Assembly (NCBI GenBank): GCA_003254885.1
Contig: QANT01002039.1
Span: 55,851-119,850 of the forward strand
Reading direction: 5' to 3'
Source of the DNA: Purshia tridentata
Lineage: Eukaryota; Streptophyta; Magnoliopsida; Rosales; Rosaceae
Length of the DNA stretch: 64,000 bases
In this document: piece by piece, positions 48,223 to 61,594 of the stretch
Layout of the letters: every line of letters begins with the position of its first letter
How positions within the stretch are numbered: the first letter of the stretch is position 1
The notes under the pieces: model-generated
Told to the model about the DNA's origin: nothing
Database searches by the model: none
What the model saw: only the letters and a program-made list of their open reading frames with translations
Position numbers and translations under genes: made by a program

Positions 48223-51199
48223 ATCGATCCCTAGAGTTATATTGGTTCAAGGATGTAGTATCTACCAACTTTCCGTCAGTTATATAGAAATCTCATCCAT
48301 ATAAACAAATTAGAGTCAATGACTTCTCAACTGAACAAAGTGTTCAAATCGATATTTTGAAAGAATTTTTTCTAGTTCAGTTCACATATTTGTCCCACTT
48401 AAGAGGAAATTATGACAATCTGTGTCTCCATATAGTAAGCCACAGAAAACAAGCTTAGAGACAAGTAGCTCTGGTCTAATCATATTGAGTCGGAAGCCAT
48501 AAAGTGTATGGTCAAAGTTTAGTACAGGACCATTTAAATAAATCCAAAAGGAAATAATTCTAAACTGCAAATTAGTGATGACTGATCCTAAATTGACGAT
48601 GGTCCCACTCTAGCCTGAGAGGTGACTGAATAGGTTACCCAGGCATAGTCCATTTAATGTTTCAGAAATAATTGAGGAGCACCAACCTTAACATATGACA
48701 TGTACTTAGCACCATCACTACTGTAGATATTACACTTGTGTAACTTGTCTCCTTTTCTGGGTCTTGCTCCTACATTAAGTGCACCATCTGCAGTAACCAA
48801 TAAGTTTCTACCCTTGTTCTTTAGGAAGCCTTTCTCACAGGTCCTGACACCAGTAGTAACTTATAGGATTCGTCATGCCAGTTCAAAGTAGATGATAGAT
48901 TAACAGAGATCAGCATAGCATCTATAACTAAACATACGGCAAGTAGCCAAGTAACTAACAAACGGCAAGCATCAAAGTGTACAGCTGATTTACCAGTTCT
49001 GGAGCTCTCTGCCCTTGATCACTGAAGAAATCTGGTTATCACTACTACATGCTTTCTCATCTGCAACCCAAGAACAAGATTCAGATGTTACTGTAACATT
49101 TTCCTCAAAATCACCGAATCTGGATTTATTTGCGTGTGGAGAAATTTGTTTCACCGCATCATTTCTTGACCTGTATAAAGTTTAATACACCTATGAGACT
49201 CAGAATAATCAATTAGAAAAATGGGATCATGAACCAAAAACCAACAAGAAATTTTAAATGAGACAAAAAGAAAACCCATCATTACTAGAATCTAATAAAC
49301 TGATCTAGAAGCACATGATTGTACATAACAATAAAGTAATAAACAGATAAACTACCAAAAAAGAGAAGAAAAAAAAGATTATTCAAGGTTTCCAATCTGA
49401 ACATGACTAAATCATTGCAAATAATAATTATGATAATAGATAATAATAATAATATTAATAATAATATCAACAACAAAAACAATATACTAATACTAATTAT
49501 GTCAACAATTCACGAATAACAGCAGAACAGAGGACCTCATTTTACAAACAAGCTTCGCAATTCCAGTTGTTTCTTTTTCTATCTTTTTTATTTTCCTATG
49601 TATTCTTCTGAATTTCACATATTTAGTTTACTTCAAATTCAAATCTTACACAGGAAAATGCAATTCACAAATGCCGTGAATGTCTCAAACAAACTCTGTG
49701 TTCAATTTATATAAAAGCAGCATCACTTCTTCCTATTCTCACACCATGAGCATAACATCAAAATACTGAAGAAATAGCTGAAAGAATAGCTTTGAAATAA
49801 AAGAACAAACAAAACTCAAGAAGAAAACTTCCTCATTATTATTGTACGGTACTTGGTCGTGCATGTTTACAAGGTGAAGAATTAAAGATTCGGCCTCCAT
49901 TAAACTCAAAAATTTGAAATGAAACAGAAACTACAGTGAGCATCAACCTCCATATTTTCTGCACAATTTCCTTTTCCAGATCTTTACAGTTTGCACATCT
50001 CTCCTTCAACTTTAGTAAAGCTGCAATCATACTGAACAAGAAGCATAGAAACATTGTGACTGTATATTTTAGCAGAAAAAGCACCTTTAAACATCAGTAC
50101 TAGATATATCATTAAAAAATGGAAAAGCTTCACATACTCATAATGATACTTCTGCAACTCTTTGTAGTACATTTTCTTATCAGTATTTAGACACTGTTCC
50201 TGCCGAAGAATGGCATCCGGGTGGAAATTACCGGAACAAAGTGAAGCACCCCTGAAAGCATATGTTCCAGATAAAATCATCAGCAAACTATGAATTTACG
50301 TTATTAATCATAGAAGGAGCTATCTTTCAAAAACTCAAAAAACTACAAAGAAGTTCTTTCCTTGCTTTCATATTAGGATAATCTAAAATTGAGAGATTGT
50401 ACAGGCACAACCTCAGTGTTTGCAAAAAATTGGTAACAGAGAACAATAGAAAATATCTTGCTTTCAATTCTATGATTCTAAAAACATAATACAATTATAA
50501 TGTATCATCAGGACGTTCTAAATCACTAGTAACCTATTTTCTCAAAACATAAAACAATTGAAAATTTGATCAATCTACAGAAAGCAATATTCTGCAGCCC
50601 AACATTTCTTTACTAGTGAGAAAAATTACAAGTATTACATAACAATACGTGCCATTTATGAAACGGGTTTCCAAAGTGAAAGTAATCTCCAGCAAGCAAT
50701 GCTTGCACAACTTGCTGCGGCTCTTGTCCTCTAGGAAGAAACTGCATAAGATGATTCCTCTCATTCTCTGATAGATGAATTTGCCAAGTCTGCAACATTT
50801 TTCAAACATTACATGCATTTATCAGAGTTAAAATATAATTAAGATACATTTAATTCTGGATACCCATGAATTTAAAGCTACCTCATACGAAAGCACATCT
50901 TCCAAATTTTTCAATTCATAAATTCCCTGAGGAACACTAAAAACATCTGCCAAAATATTGTGGCTATTAAAAGTAGAATAGATAAATGGCCTCAAATTTC
51001 TCCAGCTTATGCCAATTTGATCATTTTTGGCAACCACAATTTTCTGATTTCCATCCCACTCAAGAGAAATATGAGATTTCATGTTTGAATCATCTTGAAG
51101 TAATCCCATATTTTTCTTTTTTGTTTTATGTTGCTCCCTAGAATTGCAGCCAACGACAGTAGCACCATTTAATCGCTTTCTCCGTTGATCAGCCGCCAT
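46160..51199 (-). CDS. NFRKB-like nuclear protein (DEUBAD domain, INO80-associated)
   Basis: Plant homologue of nuclear factor related to kappaB binding protein, expected in the INO80 chromatin-remodelling complex. Nine coding exons give 872 residues: 50882-51199, 50653-50789, 50138-50251, 49948-50031, 48994-49170, 48687-48843, 47869-48029, 47654-47780 and 46160-47503. The DEUBAD-like region is at about residues 60-190 (LEDVLSYETWQIHLSENERN; FLPRGQEPQQVVQALLAGDY; HFGNPFHKWGASL). Conserved blocks ISKKQYEIVK and SIQSRSLNRVLGNLD, then YEVFVEEEQKKLHEHW, follow. The long last exon encodes an acidic then Gln/Ser/Gly-rich low-complexity tail ending PMGKPFLRSWNE. Intron 2 must use a GC donor (AAATG|GCACGT) to restore the frame KWGASL; no GT donor gives a usable phase. 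All other junctions are GT..AG. Start chosen at MAADQRRKR, the family N-terminus as I know it. Confidence 0.92.
48179..48219. repeat. (GA)n microsatellite in NFRKB-like intron
   Basis: Twenty GA/AG units inside intron 6 (between exons ending at 48687 and starting at 48029 on the minus strand). Confidence 0.95.
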
Positions 51200-52761
51200 T
51201 GGCACAAGATGTCAAAAAAATCTCCCTCAAAACATTATAGCATCATATTATTGCCTTTAACAAATGCCGTTCTTTTAATGCAACCTGAGAGCAAATACCT
51301 AAAAAGCATATAGAAATTAATTCATGCGAATTTAACTCACAAGTACAGCATTTTTTGTGAACAAGCATATAAAGTACATTATAATTTCATAGTTCAAATG
51401 CAGTATTTAAGTAATTTATGTTACATATGGAGGCAAATTAATCAGAGAGGGGTCTGTAGTACATTATAATTAAAAATTACAAATGTCTCATAACTCCACT
51501 CAAACTATAAATCCAACTGCATGCTGGAAAAATCCATGCAACTAACTGGAGTCGGTCTATCAGAACAACCTCAGTACTTCTCATGTGAAATTATAAGGCA
51601 CTTCAAAGAGCCGCTATAGAGATATAGTTAATGTCCAAACGCAATTACTCAATAAAAAATTTGACCTATACAAAAGGTTTGCAGCGTTCTACTTGAAGAA
51701 TTTAATCACTCATACACAACAATGCGACACAAAACACCCCTAAACTGTACCTAATTGAAAGTGAAACAACCAATTAAAATAAAGACCGCACTGCACACGA
51801 CTAAATAAAATAAGTAATTGCCAGCATTTTAAAAAGAAAAAGGGTATTATTAATAGAACAATAGAACAGAAACTTATTTATTGAAGACACAATCCCCAAA
51901 CTCACGAGTAGAAACTCACTCATGCATCAAATTGAAAGTGAAAACCAAGCTGGTATCGAAATTAAGAGAAAAATGGGGAGAAGATATCTGAAAAACCTTG
52001 TTCCCTAATTGAAAACCGAAACCCTAGGCAATGAAGGAATAGCAGAAAAAAGAGACAATACCTGTGATATTCTGGATGCTTTCGCCTCAGTCGAAAGGCA
52101 CGAATGAAAGCTGCGAAGATTTGCAGTGAATCACACTAAAAACCCGAAAAGAAGATTGGGATTTTTACCTAATAAAACTCTATTTAACGCGGCGAGGCGA
52201 GGAGAGGCGCGAGTTAGAGTGCGAGAAACAGCGTTTGTTTCTTATTATCCGATTGGCTTGAGAGAGAGGGAGGGGATAGACACGCGCACACATACCATAG
52301 ACTTAGAGAGGGGAAAGAGCGATAGATAGGGAAAGATGAGAGTGTGGGTTTGCGGAACCGTTAATTCACATTGAATGGTTCATTCGCGCGCTTGGGTGCG
52401 GCTTGGCTCGAGCCACGGCTCGTACGTAGGTTTTGCTCGCTCTGGCGTCTAGAGTCTAAAGTATAGTCTACCAGTCGATGTGACCATGACTCTACTACGT
52501 CGATTCCTGAATCCTGATTGTATAATCTTACGGCAGTTATTGCTCTCGTCTGTACACCTCTTTAGATTTTTTGTGTTTTTTTTCACCACATTTTTTAAAG
52601 TTTGAAAAATTACAGCAAGGTCTTTTGAGATTTTAAATTATTTTCACGTATGTAGAGTTAATATTTCATTCAAAAATATCTCGAAATGACAAATTTAACT
52701 TTAAAATTCATTTACACTAATACCTTCCGGGGCTTATCATGTTTTCACTTTTTGTAGTCTA
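51200..52761. other. 5' leader/promoter of NFRKB-like gene and intergenic DNA
   Basis: A minus-strand leader exon near 52060-52120 with a leader intron (donor GTATTG near 52062) is plausible. The small plus-strand frame at 52126-52329 overlaps this promoter and is unsupported. Confidence 0.45.
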
Positions 52762-52769
52762 TTTTTATA

Positions 52770-53382
52770 GAGTACTTTTATTACCATCCTTCATCTTTAT
52801 TTTTCCATCTACCTTATTTTCTCACCCTCATTAAATCTTACAAAATATTACTTCTACTTTTTTCACCCATCTTATAAACTCAATATATCTAAAATATCTT
52901 TAATTCTTAAAGTCCATGATATTTTTGTTTGGACTACAATCACTATTTCAGTAATTACAAATCTCTAAAACTCGTAAATTGGTATTTATCATCCTAAACA
53001 TTCAATGAACCATCATCATCTTCATGTCTATTCAACAAAAAAAAACTCTTTTACAACCAAAGAATACTACACTCCACAATCCTCAACCTTCACTCAGATT
53101 AATTATACCATCAAATTATGTTGTTTATTGGGTATTGTGTCTTTCTTTCTTTTCAATTTTTTTTTATTTATCAAAAGAAGCTGCAATGGAAAATGATAAT
53201 TACCATGCTTGAAGATTGTCATAGAAGCCGCCATAATTGGAAATGAACCACAGCAAGATAATTTTCTTCTTCCTGTAAACCATTGTCCTTTTTAATAATT
53301 TACAGAGAATAAATTTATCATTTAAAATTGTATTAATTGATGGGTGGGTAAATAGGAAAGGGAGGTGGGAATAACATTACTC
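52770..53382. mobile_element. 613-bp hAT-like MITE with perfect 8-bp target duplication
   Basis: Ends are GAGTACTTTTATTACCATCC (left) and, reverse-complemented on the right, GAGTAATGTTATTCCCACCT. Identical TTTTTATA octamers flank both sides (52762-52769 and 53383-53390). It has no coding capacity. The 8-bp duplication fits the hAT superfamily, but the GAGTA ends are not the classic CAG type, so the family assignment is tentative. Confidence 0.7.
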
Positions 53383-53390
53383 TTTTTATA

Positions 53391-55314
53391 TTACCTCTTA
53401 ATCACAAACATAAATAATAGAATCCTGTAAATACTAAAGTATAATTTACGAAGTTAAATTTAATATTTCTCAATAGTCATATTTCTTTTTTACACACTAA
53501 GAGATATTGCTTTTGAATTCTTTTTTTGTCTTGACTCTTAATATATATTTATGAACCAATATATGAATTATTTTTTCTAGAATATCGCAATAAAAAAATG
53601 AAATTTTTTCAACAATAAGTATTTTTTACAATGAAATAAATGGATTATTTTGCAAATATTTATATTACATAAAAATAAACATTTATTAGTTTAGCAAAAG
53701 TTAATGAGTTTTGAAATTATATTTCATTGTAGTCACTAAGTTCAACCACTTAATGATGTTATGTATTTTAATGCATTGAAAAATATCAATTTGTCCAATT
53801 TTTTATATTAGTGATGAGCGTAAAATTACAATGTTATCCTTAACTTAGTTTAAGATATAGAAATGTGATGTAGGGTATAGAGATATAGTGCATGATATAT
53901 GAATGAGGTTTAGGGTTTAGAAATAGAGTTTATGGTTTATGGAGCTTATGGCTTAGAGTTTAGATCTAGGGATTTGGGCGCTAATACTAAACCTTTTTGC
54001 TGTGTAGCAATCAAATACAAACTTAATACATATATAATTCTATGTATCCCAAAAAAAGGAAACTTTGGAAAGAAATGCACATAAATGCGAGGATGGAAGA
54101 ATTTGGCCGAGAAAAGTGTAGTTGGCTTGCTGAATGGAATAAGCATGCGAAATCACCACTTTGCCCTCACATGTGCAGGCCATGCGACACTTTTTAACAA
54201 AAGTTTATGAAAAATTGACTGAATGGACCTTTTAGATAAATGCCAATTAGTTAGTGCATTAGAATGACAAAAAAAAAAAAAAAAANAAAAAAAAAAAAAA
54301 AAAAAAAAAAAATCGTAAACCAAAATGAGATTTTGTGGATACTAAAGTGGACTAATAATAAACAAATTATGCATTTCTATCTTTGCTTGTGATTGTGCAA
54401 TAGAAAAAGGTTAGCAAACTGCCAACCAACTTACCAACATTAATCGACCAACCAACAACCCTCACGAGAAACAGTCAAGTTGGATAGGATCCCTCTTTAT
54501 TATCAAATTCAGTTAATTGACACTTTTGGTGTTTCAAAGAGTCAAATTCATTACGCAAAACAGAAGCAATACGCGGATGGCCATCGGAACCTCAGGTCGT
54601 CTCAGATTTCAAGATTGACGATTCAAGATTCTAACTTGTTTGGCTTTCTGATTGAAATTAGCACTTGATTTGGCCATCCGATTGAGCGTCGAACTTCTTT
54701 TTATTGGTTTGTACTTATTCTTCGCCTTTTCACGTTCATAATCAGTTTTTGTTTTTAGTTTATTTTCCTATGTAAATATACACACAAAAGTCTTTTTGGT
54801 CGATTTAGTGCTTTTGATGCAATCTGCGCGTAAAGGCTGCCATGGTTGTATTTATCAGCTTCTTTTTTCTTTTCTTTTATTGCGGGAGGCCGGAGGTGGT
54901 GGGGATGGCCGAATATGGTTGGTGTGTTGCATTTGGACATTCTGACGATTAATCCTAAAGAGCCACTTCCAGCCATATCTAACCAGCAAACAAAGTATTA
55001 GATTAATCATAGTGTACAGCACTGTGCTTTTAGTTCATTCTTCACGGCTTTGTGGATGCATGATTAAATTAATTATACCTGGGCATACGATCCCAGCATC
55101 TTTGACAGTGCACCTACCAACATGCCTAGCATTATATATTGCAATTGTCTTACAACAATCTGACCCACAAATCAGAAATTGCCATCTTTTGATTAATTGC
55201 GGTGAATTCACAATTTTTGAATGGTTGTAACAGCTTTCAACTTTGGAAATTCATCATATAAACTCAATCTTGTAGTTGTTTTTCGGTGTGAAGAATTTGA
55301 AAACAGACTACATT
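53391..55314. other. Intergenic, and upstream region of OTU gene
   Basis: AT-rich. A run of short degenerate repeats (tttagggt/tatggtttat-like) lies at about 53840-53970. The final part likely contains the OTU promoter and an untranslated first exon. Confidence 0.45.
54269..54312. repeat. Poly(A) run with one ambiguous base
   Basis: Forty-four positions of A with a single N at 54286. The N probably marks a homopolymer of unresolved length in the assembly. It could be the tail of a retroposed sequence, but no retroposon body was recognised upstream. Confidence 0.9.
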
Positions 55315-58300
55315 ATGATGACTGGGACTCACAGTGTGGGTGAATGTTCTAGCTCAACTTCCCTGAGCAGCCAGCAGGATGTTGAGGATGACTGCATGAT
55401 TGCTGTTGTACTATCAGAAGAGTATGCTAAGTTAGATGGTGCAGTTGCTAGACGCCTTTCCAACCTGGCACCTGTTCCTGTAATGAAATCTTCTTTTCCC
55501 CCCCCAATGCACTATTTTGGTTCATAGGTTAATATCATATTTCACAAGGTCTCCTATGGATTCGTATCTAGAACTTATCTCTTTATTGAGTTCAATATAT
55601 TATTGGTCTAATGCATCTAACATACGGAAGGGATGACCATGCAATATTTTAAGTATATCTTATCACAAAACTAAAAATGAAGACGTTTATTATTATTATT
55701 TTTATGAATTTTCGTTTGGAATTTGATATTATCTTTCTGGTGCCTCTAGGCTCTGATACAATTTAATGAAGTTATTGCCAGCAAAATTTTCATCGTATAG
55801 GACTATTGAACTGGAGCAACCCTTTTTTTTTTTTTGATAGTATTATCTTTTTAAATTTTCAGCATATTCCACGGATAAATTCCTACATCCCCAACTTAAG
55901 CGATGCTAGTTTGGATCACCAACGGCTTCTTCAGAGGTATGATTATTCTTTGGAATTATATATGCACTAATTTTTTTTAGTTGATAACTCTCATAAAAGA
56001 TATTAATATAGGTTCTTATGACTTTTTCCCTCTCTTTCTGGTTGATGCTGGAAATCAATACAGTAAAAAAAATGGGGAAAATTTTAAAGGAAAAAGCTCA
56101 AAAGCATACACATGGAAATGGCTGGAGATTTTGGAAAAGCTCACTGTTAATATGCATTTTTGCAACTCATGGACAACTACATGAATCCTGAAAATGAATG
56201 TGATCTGTGAGGCTAATATTTTCCCTTTTTGTTAGGGGTGTTGTAAACTTGTGATGAGGTTAGATCTGTACAAATCTCCTGTTGACACTATCACGGGGTG
56301 GGTGTATTATTTTGTAGGATAATTGAAAATTTTAACAGTTACTATCATTACCCTTGGGTGTGGGGGTTGATGGCTGTAGGAAGATCATACTTGTATTACA
56401 GTTCTTAGAACTATCAACAACATGGCAGTTGTGAGATGAATTTTTTGACGTTATTTTTTTTACTTTATAATAGGTGTTTGATTGTCTCATATATGCAATT
56501 ATGGAATCATAATATGAAGTTATGAACCACTTTTGGAGTGAACTGCTCAGACCTACGGATGGCTCTTCACATGAAAAACATGTGTACCTTTCAGGCTTAG
56601 GCATTGAGTGTGATATGCAGTTCTGAGTCCAACATCTTGATGGACTAGAATATCTGTTATTTATTTACCAAACATGTCTGTTCAACTTCTTCTTGGGTGA
56701 TAGTTTAGTGATTTCTTATTACTTCCTCACAGGTTACATTTCTATGGTTTATATGAAGTAAAGGTTTCTGGTGATGGAAATTGTCAGGTATATGAAATTC
56801 TGAAGTAATAGGTAACGTTATCTTTTGTGTTCTGTTGATTTATTTTCTCTTAATTTTGCAGTTTCGTGCACTTTCAGACCAGATGTACAAGTCTCCGGAG
56901 TATCACAAGCATGTCCGGAAAGAGATTGTGAAACAGGTAGAGTGTACATGAAGTAGCAAAAACCTGTAGAATGAACAAAATTTAAGAGGTGAATTTGGTT
57001 CTAGAAATTGGGCTGGAGATCCAATGATATTAGACAAAGTGATGAGAAGAGATCATCTTCTTATACTAATTACAAATTTACAAGAAACTGAAGAAGAGAA
57101 AATCAGAGAGCATTGAAGACTATTATCACTGCTACATTTGTGGCCACCACCAATGCTGTAATACTGTAATCCCTGGAATAATGCCAAAGTTACTGTTTTT
57201 TTCTATCACAACTACTGTTTCCCATGTCCCCTTTCCTCTCTAAACCATAGTTATCCTGTCCAGAATCTATAGTGACCTTTTACTGTCACCATCACAATAC
57301 ATTTTCAACATTTTGTCACCAACTCTTTTCCTAGTTTATAAGGGGGAAATCATGAATGGCTAATTTGAGTTTGCTTATGTTGCACAACTTTTCCTGTTCC
57401 CAGCTTAAAGACTGTCGTTCTTTGTATGAAGGCTATGTCCCTATGAAGTACAAACGCTATTACAAGAAAATGGCAAAGTATGTTAAATTGTTTAGGGTTT
57501 AGTCACTGTTTTTTTATTATAAGCTTGTGTATGCATGAATTTAATTTGTGGTTTAGTTTCATCTACTTTTTGGTAGAGGAGATTTGTATTCACTTTTTTT
57601 TTTATCACAAGATGCAGATCCGGTGAATGGGGGGATCATGTTACCTTACAAGCAGCAGCTGATAAGGTCTGATATATTTGTCCCAATGGATTTAAATTGC
57701 TTTCTATAATTGTGAAGTCATCTGCATGTAGTATCTTAATATCTTTATTATTTTCCTATTTTCGATTGTTGGTTGATTTGCACTCGGAACATGTGTAACT
57801 TTCCATCATAACTCTTTTTTCCTCACAAATATTAATCTTTTGAATAAATGAATAAAAAATTCCAAAAGTATAGACCTAGTGTGCAGTGTAAATAGCATTA
57901 ACTAACCAAACAGTGCAAAGACGCCTAATAATGTGGTGTTTGGTATCTGGATGGGCTTCTTGGTCGTACTTTAAACTGCAATCCTGCATCACAGGCTCTC
58001 AATAGCTTAATACAGTGCATTATAGACTAGGTTCGTTGGGTTTTCTATTCTCAATTTTGAGGTCTTCTAATATGTTCGTTGTTCATACCTCAACAGCTTT
58101 AGTTGTAAGAACATGGGACAATAATGTATAACAAGCTAATCATGTGTAGTCTCATTCTACATTATAATGACTTAACAAGTAACTGAAGAATGAGGTATTT
58201 GGACCCAAGACTTTTTGGAACCAAAACATTGATACCAAGTTAGACTATTGATCCCAAGCTTAGTACTATTGGGGAGGGCCCAAATTGTATATCGAGCATA

Positions 58301-59807
58301 ATGTGATTTGTGTTATATTAGAGTGTCAATGCGGTGGACTGGTGGTATCTATCTTAGCCTTACTAATTAATTGTGGTTAAGGTCATTGTATTTTTTGTTA
58401 TAACTTATACAATATTACTATTAAATAATTATTTGGTTTTAAGTTAGAAGGAAATATTTGGTATCTATCTTACCGAATATTAGATTATTTGGAGATCAGC
58501 TTACTTTTGCTGGTTAGTGGGAAATTTTTTTTTGCATGCTGTTTATATTTTTATATATTGATGATGGCATCAAGTTACTTTTGCAGGTTAACAGGAAATA
58601 TTTCATTGTAAGCTTGAAGTGGAACTTTTTTTTTTTTTTTGGCTAAAGCTTGAAATGGAACTTGATTATATTTGATTATATTGAATCTTAGTCATGAAAA
58701 AAATAAATACTGGACAATGTGATGACACAAATATTATTAGATAATAATCTTTTAGAAGGATATACATGCATGTACACCAGTGCTCACAACTTTGTAAATG
58801 TCTTCTTGTCATAGTTTTTCGTGTAATGTCTTTTCTAGTACTCCAGCATGTTTGGTTATGCTGCTTGTTAAAATGCAGTTTGCAGCGAAGATTTGCCTTT
58901 TGACATCATTCAGAGATACTTGCTTTATTGAAATTATGCCTCAACACCAGCCACCAAAACGTGGTAATATGGAAGTATCTTTGCTCCTTTATGCTCATAA
59001 TACTCTCTAAATATTTCATCATTAGAACAAAAATAAAAAGGAAAAAGCCTCTCTAACTCCCATGTTAGGGGCTGCCTACTATAGATACAGGTGCTGAAAT
59101 CACTGGAAACAACTTCTGGTGATTGACAGGTTTCATGATCAAAGAGGTTGGCTCATAGAATGAAATTATTGTTAAAGATAGGCTGGTAGTGGGAAGTTCC
59201 CCGAAATAGTGAAGGAACTTAAGAAGGAATGAAGAAACATCAGAATCTTATAACGGTCTTCTAGGAGGCTCAGCTAGTAATCTTCCTTTTAGTATCAGAG
59301 TTCAAAGAATGCAAAGCCTTCCAAAAAGTTTCCCTAAGATCTTTGTTGTCTTTAGAATACGGTCTCCTGACAAAAATATGGTTTAACTTAGAAAAAGAGG
59401 GAAAAATGTATGGCAAGAAAAGATTTTAATTTTTAAGTATGAGAAGTAATATTTTATATCTAATATGTAGGATTTTTTTTTTTCAAATAATTGGAGTTAA
59501 ATCTTCTCAACTTATTTAACTTCCAAATGGTTTGTTCGACATACTAGACAATATTTCATCCATAATTTTTAATTTCAAATTCTTACATTCTTCTGTTTCT
59601 TTTAAAATTATGCAGAGTTGTGGCTGAGCTTCTGGTCTGAGGTTCATTACAATTCCTTATATGAAATCCGAGGTTTGTTCTTTTTCTTACATCGAAATCT
59701 CATTTTATAGGTGTCAAGTATGGGGTTTGATGATATCTTAGTTGTGTGTTTTCTTTGCAGATGCTCCAATTCAACAGAAGCCAAGGAAGAAACACTGGTT
59801 GTTCTAA
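55315..59807 (+). CDS. OTU-domain cysteine protease (deubiquitinase)
   Basis: Predicted to remove ubiquitin from proteins. Nine exons in phase, 226 residues: 55315-55479, 55863-55936, 56733-56787, 56862-56936, 57404-57477, 57618-57666, 58879-58963, 59616-59672 and 59761-59807. The catalytic Asp-Gly-Asn-Cys motif (VSGDGNCQFRALSDQ) spans exons 3-4, and the catalytic His lies in WSEVHYNSLYEIRD (exons 8-9). Between them are KYKRYYKKMAKSGEWGDHVT and FAAKICLLTSFRDTCFIEIM, and the protein ends KPRKKHWLF. This matches the small plant OTU group (Arabidopsis OTU9-12 type) as I recall it. The start ATG at 55315 is the first in the likely first coding exon; an adjacent second ATG (55318) is equally possible. 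Upstream sequence suggests a leader intron. A 1.2-kb intron (57667-58878) holds only AT-rich DNA. Confidence 0.95.
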
Positions 59808-59903
59808 GCTTCTAGCGGAATCTGATTCCTGAAGTTGGTATGCCACTCAGGTCGTTCAAAGATTTTAGTGCTGTGCATATGTTCCGTAGATGTTTCATCC
59901 TCA

Positions 59904-61243
59904 CACTACTAAAAAACGGTTCATAAGGGCACGGTTAAAGGGCACGGTTTCTCTATGGCCAATAGCCTTTGGCCACTGTTATGCCACTGATTTATGGGAA
60001 ATGGCCATCGTAGGGGTTTCTAATGCTAATTATGCTATTCAACACTGCATAGTCCTGCCGTGGCCTATTTGTGAGTGGGTCCCACATGCTTTTGCACTCT
60101 ACCCTATTGTATGTCTTAAGCAGTCACAAATTTTTTGGATATTGCACTAATCATGGTCAATTTTTTTTTTTTGCTTAACCATCATTATCTATTTAAAATT
60201 AATATTATTTAATATGCAAATACCCAAGAATTCCCAAACCCCATCTGCAAGAACCCCCACCCCACCTCTGCCCATTTAAGTGGTGACTCAAAGTTGTCGA
60301 ACTTCGGCATCAGCGTGACTCAAATTTTTTTATAACACTAGATCGGAGATACTTCCATATTAAGTAGTAGTTGTGGTGAGCCAAGAAGGTGTCTGGAAAA
60401 TAACCAACTAGCCATAGTAGTGTGAGAAACTAGGCGGCGGCGAGTTTGAGCTATTTCTGGCATCGGAGTGGTGGCGTCACCGAGGTTCTCTAGATTGTGG
60501 ACTTTCTAGTGGTGTTGTGTGGAGAAGATCCAGTGTAACGACGATGCAAGGCGGCATCTAGGAACTGTGAACAATGGGTGAATGAAGAAAAATATGGGGT
60601 AATAAGAATAAGAGCAAATAGCTAGCTTGGAGTTATACTTGGGCAAAGGTCCATTATCTGTAGCAAGATGCACACAAAGTGGTGAGGATGAGGTTGAGAG
60701 AGGTTATAGTAGGAGTGGGCTAAGCGGTTAAGTATTTGAAATTCAAATCCCCAACCCTATCTGTATCATCTGCACACCCCCCCCCAAAGTGGTGAGGATG
60801 AGGCTGAGAGAGGTTAGAGACTTATAGTAGGAGTGGGCTAAGCGGTTAAGTATTTGAAATTCAAATCCCCAACCCCATCTGCATCATTTGCACACCCCCT
60901 CCATTCCCCCCCAATCTTTAGATTAAGTATTTGAACATTTATTTTCAACTCTTCTTTAAAATTTAATATTAAAAAACTTCAAGTCAGTGCCCAATTGGGA
61001 ATAAATTTATTTTTCTATTTAAAATGAATGTCAGAATGTATGGAGCGTATAGAAAAAGCATGATAGCATTTCTAATTAAGCACGGTACAATGGCGGAAAA
61101 TCTATTGGGCACCCTCAATCGGTGTCCTATATGAGATTGCACACTTGTTTTTATTCAACTGTGTCCTATGTATTAGAAACACCACTATTACTCAACAGTG
61201 GCTATTAATTAAACAGTGGCTTATGCCCAATTTTCTAGTAGTG
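59904..61243. mobile_element. Non-autonomous CACTA (CMC/EnSpm)-like element
   Basis: Left end CACTACTAAAAAACGG at 59904; the right end, reverse-complemented, reads CACTACTAGAAAATTGGG (ending 61243). Both ends then share CATAAG and a following CAC, giving imperfect inverted repeats of about 28 bp. Subterminal motifs such as cagtggct recur near the right end (about 61195-61222). There is no transposase. Flanking trinucleotides (tca and agg) do not match, so the target duplication is lost or one border is slightly wrong. It lies about 100 bp downstream of the OTU stop codon, possibly within that gene's 3' untranslated region. Confidence 0.7.
60676..60899. repeat. 110-118-bp tandem duplication inside the CACTA-like element
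   Basis: Copy 1 starts at 60676 and copy 2 at 60786, both beginning aaagtggtgaggatgagg and ending in a C-rich run. Copy 2 carries an 8-base insertion (agacttatagtag versus atagtag context). A few substitutions otherwise separate them, so the duplication is recent. Confidence 0.92.
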
Positions 61244-61594
61244 AGGCAAGAGCTAAGAGAAATACCTTCATCTGCTTGAGGAAAGAGGCTTTTGGCTTTA
61301 CGTCTTCTATTTTTTCTTTTGATTGACCAATGAGTGGTGAGCATTTTTAGACTTTCAGTGAGGGAAATTTTAATCACAGTCTAACAAATAAAATTAAGGA
61401 ATTTGATCTTCAATTAAAGAGTTGGATACAAAATATTCAAGTGTTGTTGATTCTAAATTTTGTTAATGAAATATTGATTTCAAATTGTCAATTGTTTTGC
61501 AACAAAAAAAAATTTTGTTTTTTTGTACAATTAAATTTAAGGGCCCAATTTAGATTTTCACTCCTAGGCCTTCCAAAAGTCAGGACCGGCCCTG
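61244..61594. mobile_element. Truncated hAT-like element, right end only
   Basis: The sequence ends tcaggaccggccctg at 61594; its reverse complement starts CAGGGCCGGTCCTGA, a terminal sequence I associate with plant Ac-like hAT elements. No matching left end or target duplication was found, so the left limit given here is simply the CACTA border. Confidence 0.3.

Noticed and set aside
50641-50653. GT donor at 50648 for NFRKB-like intron 2
   Set aside because: It would join in the wrong phase and hit a stop eight codons into the next exon; the GC donor restores the conserved reading KWGASL.
59901-61246. 3-bp target duplication for the CACTA-like element
   Set aside because: The flanks are tca and agg; they do not match, so no duplication is claimed.
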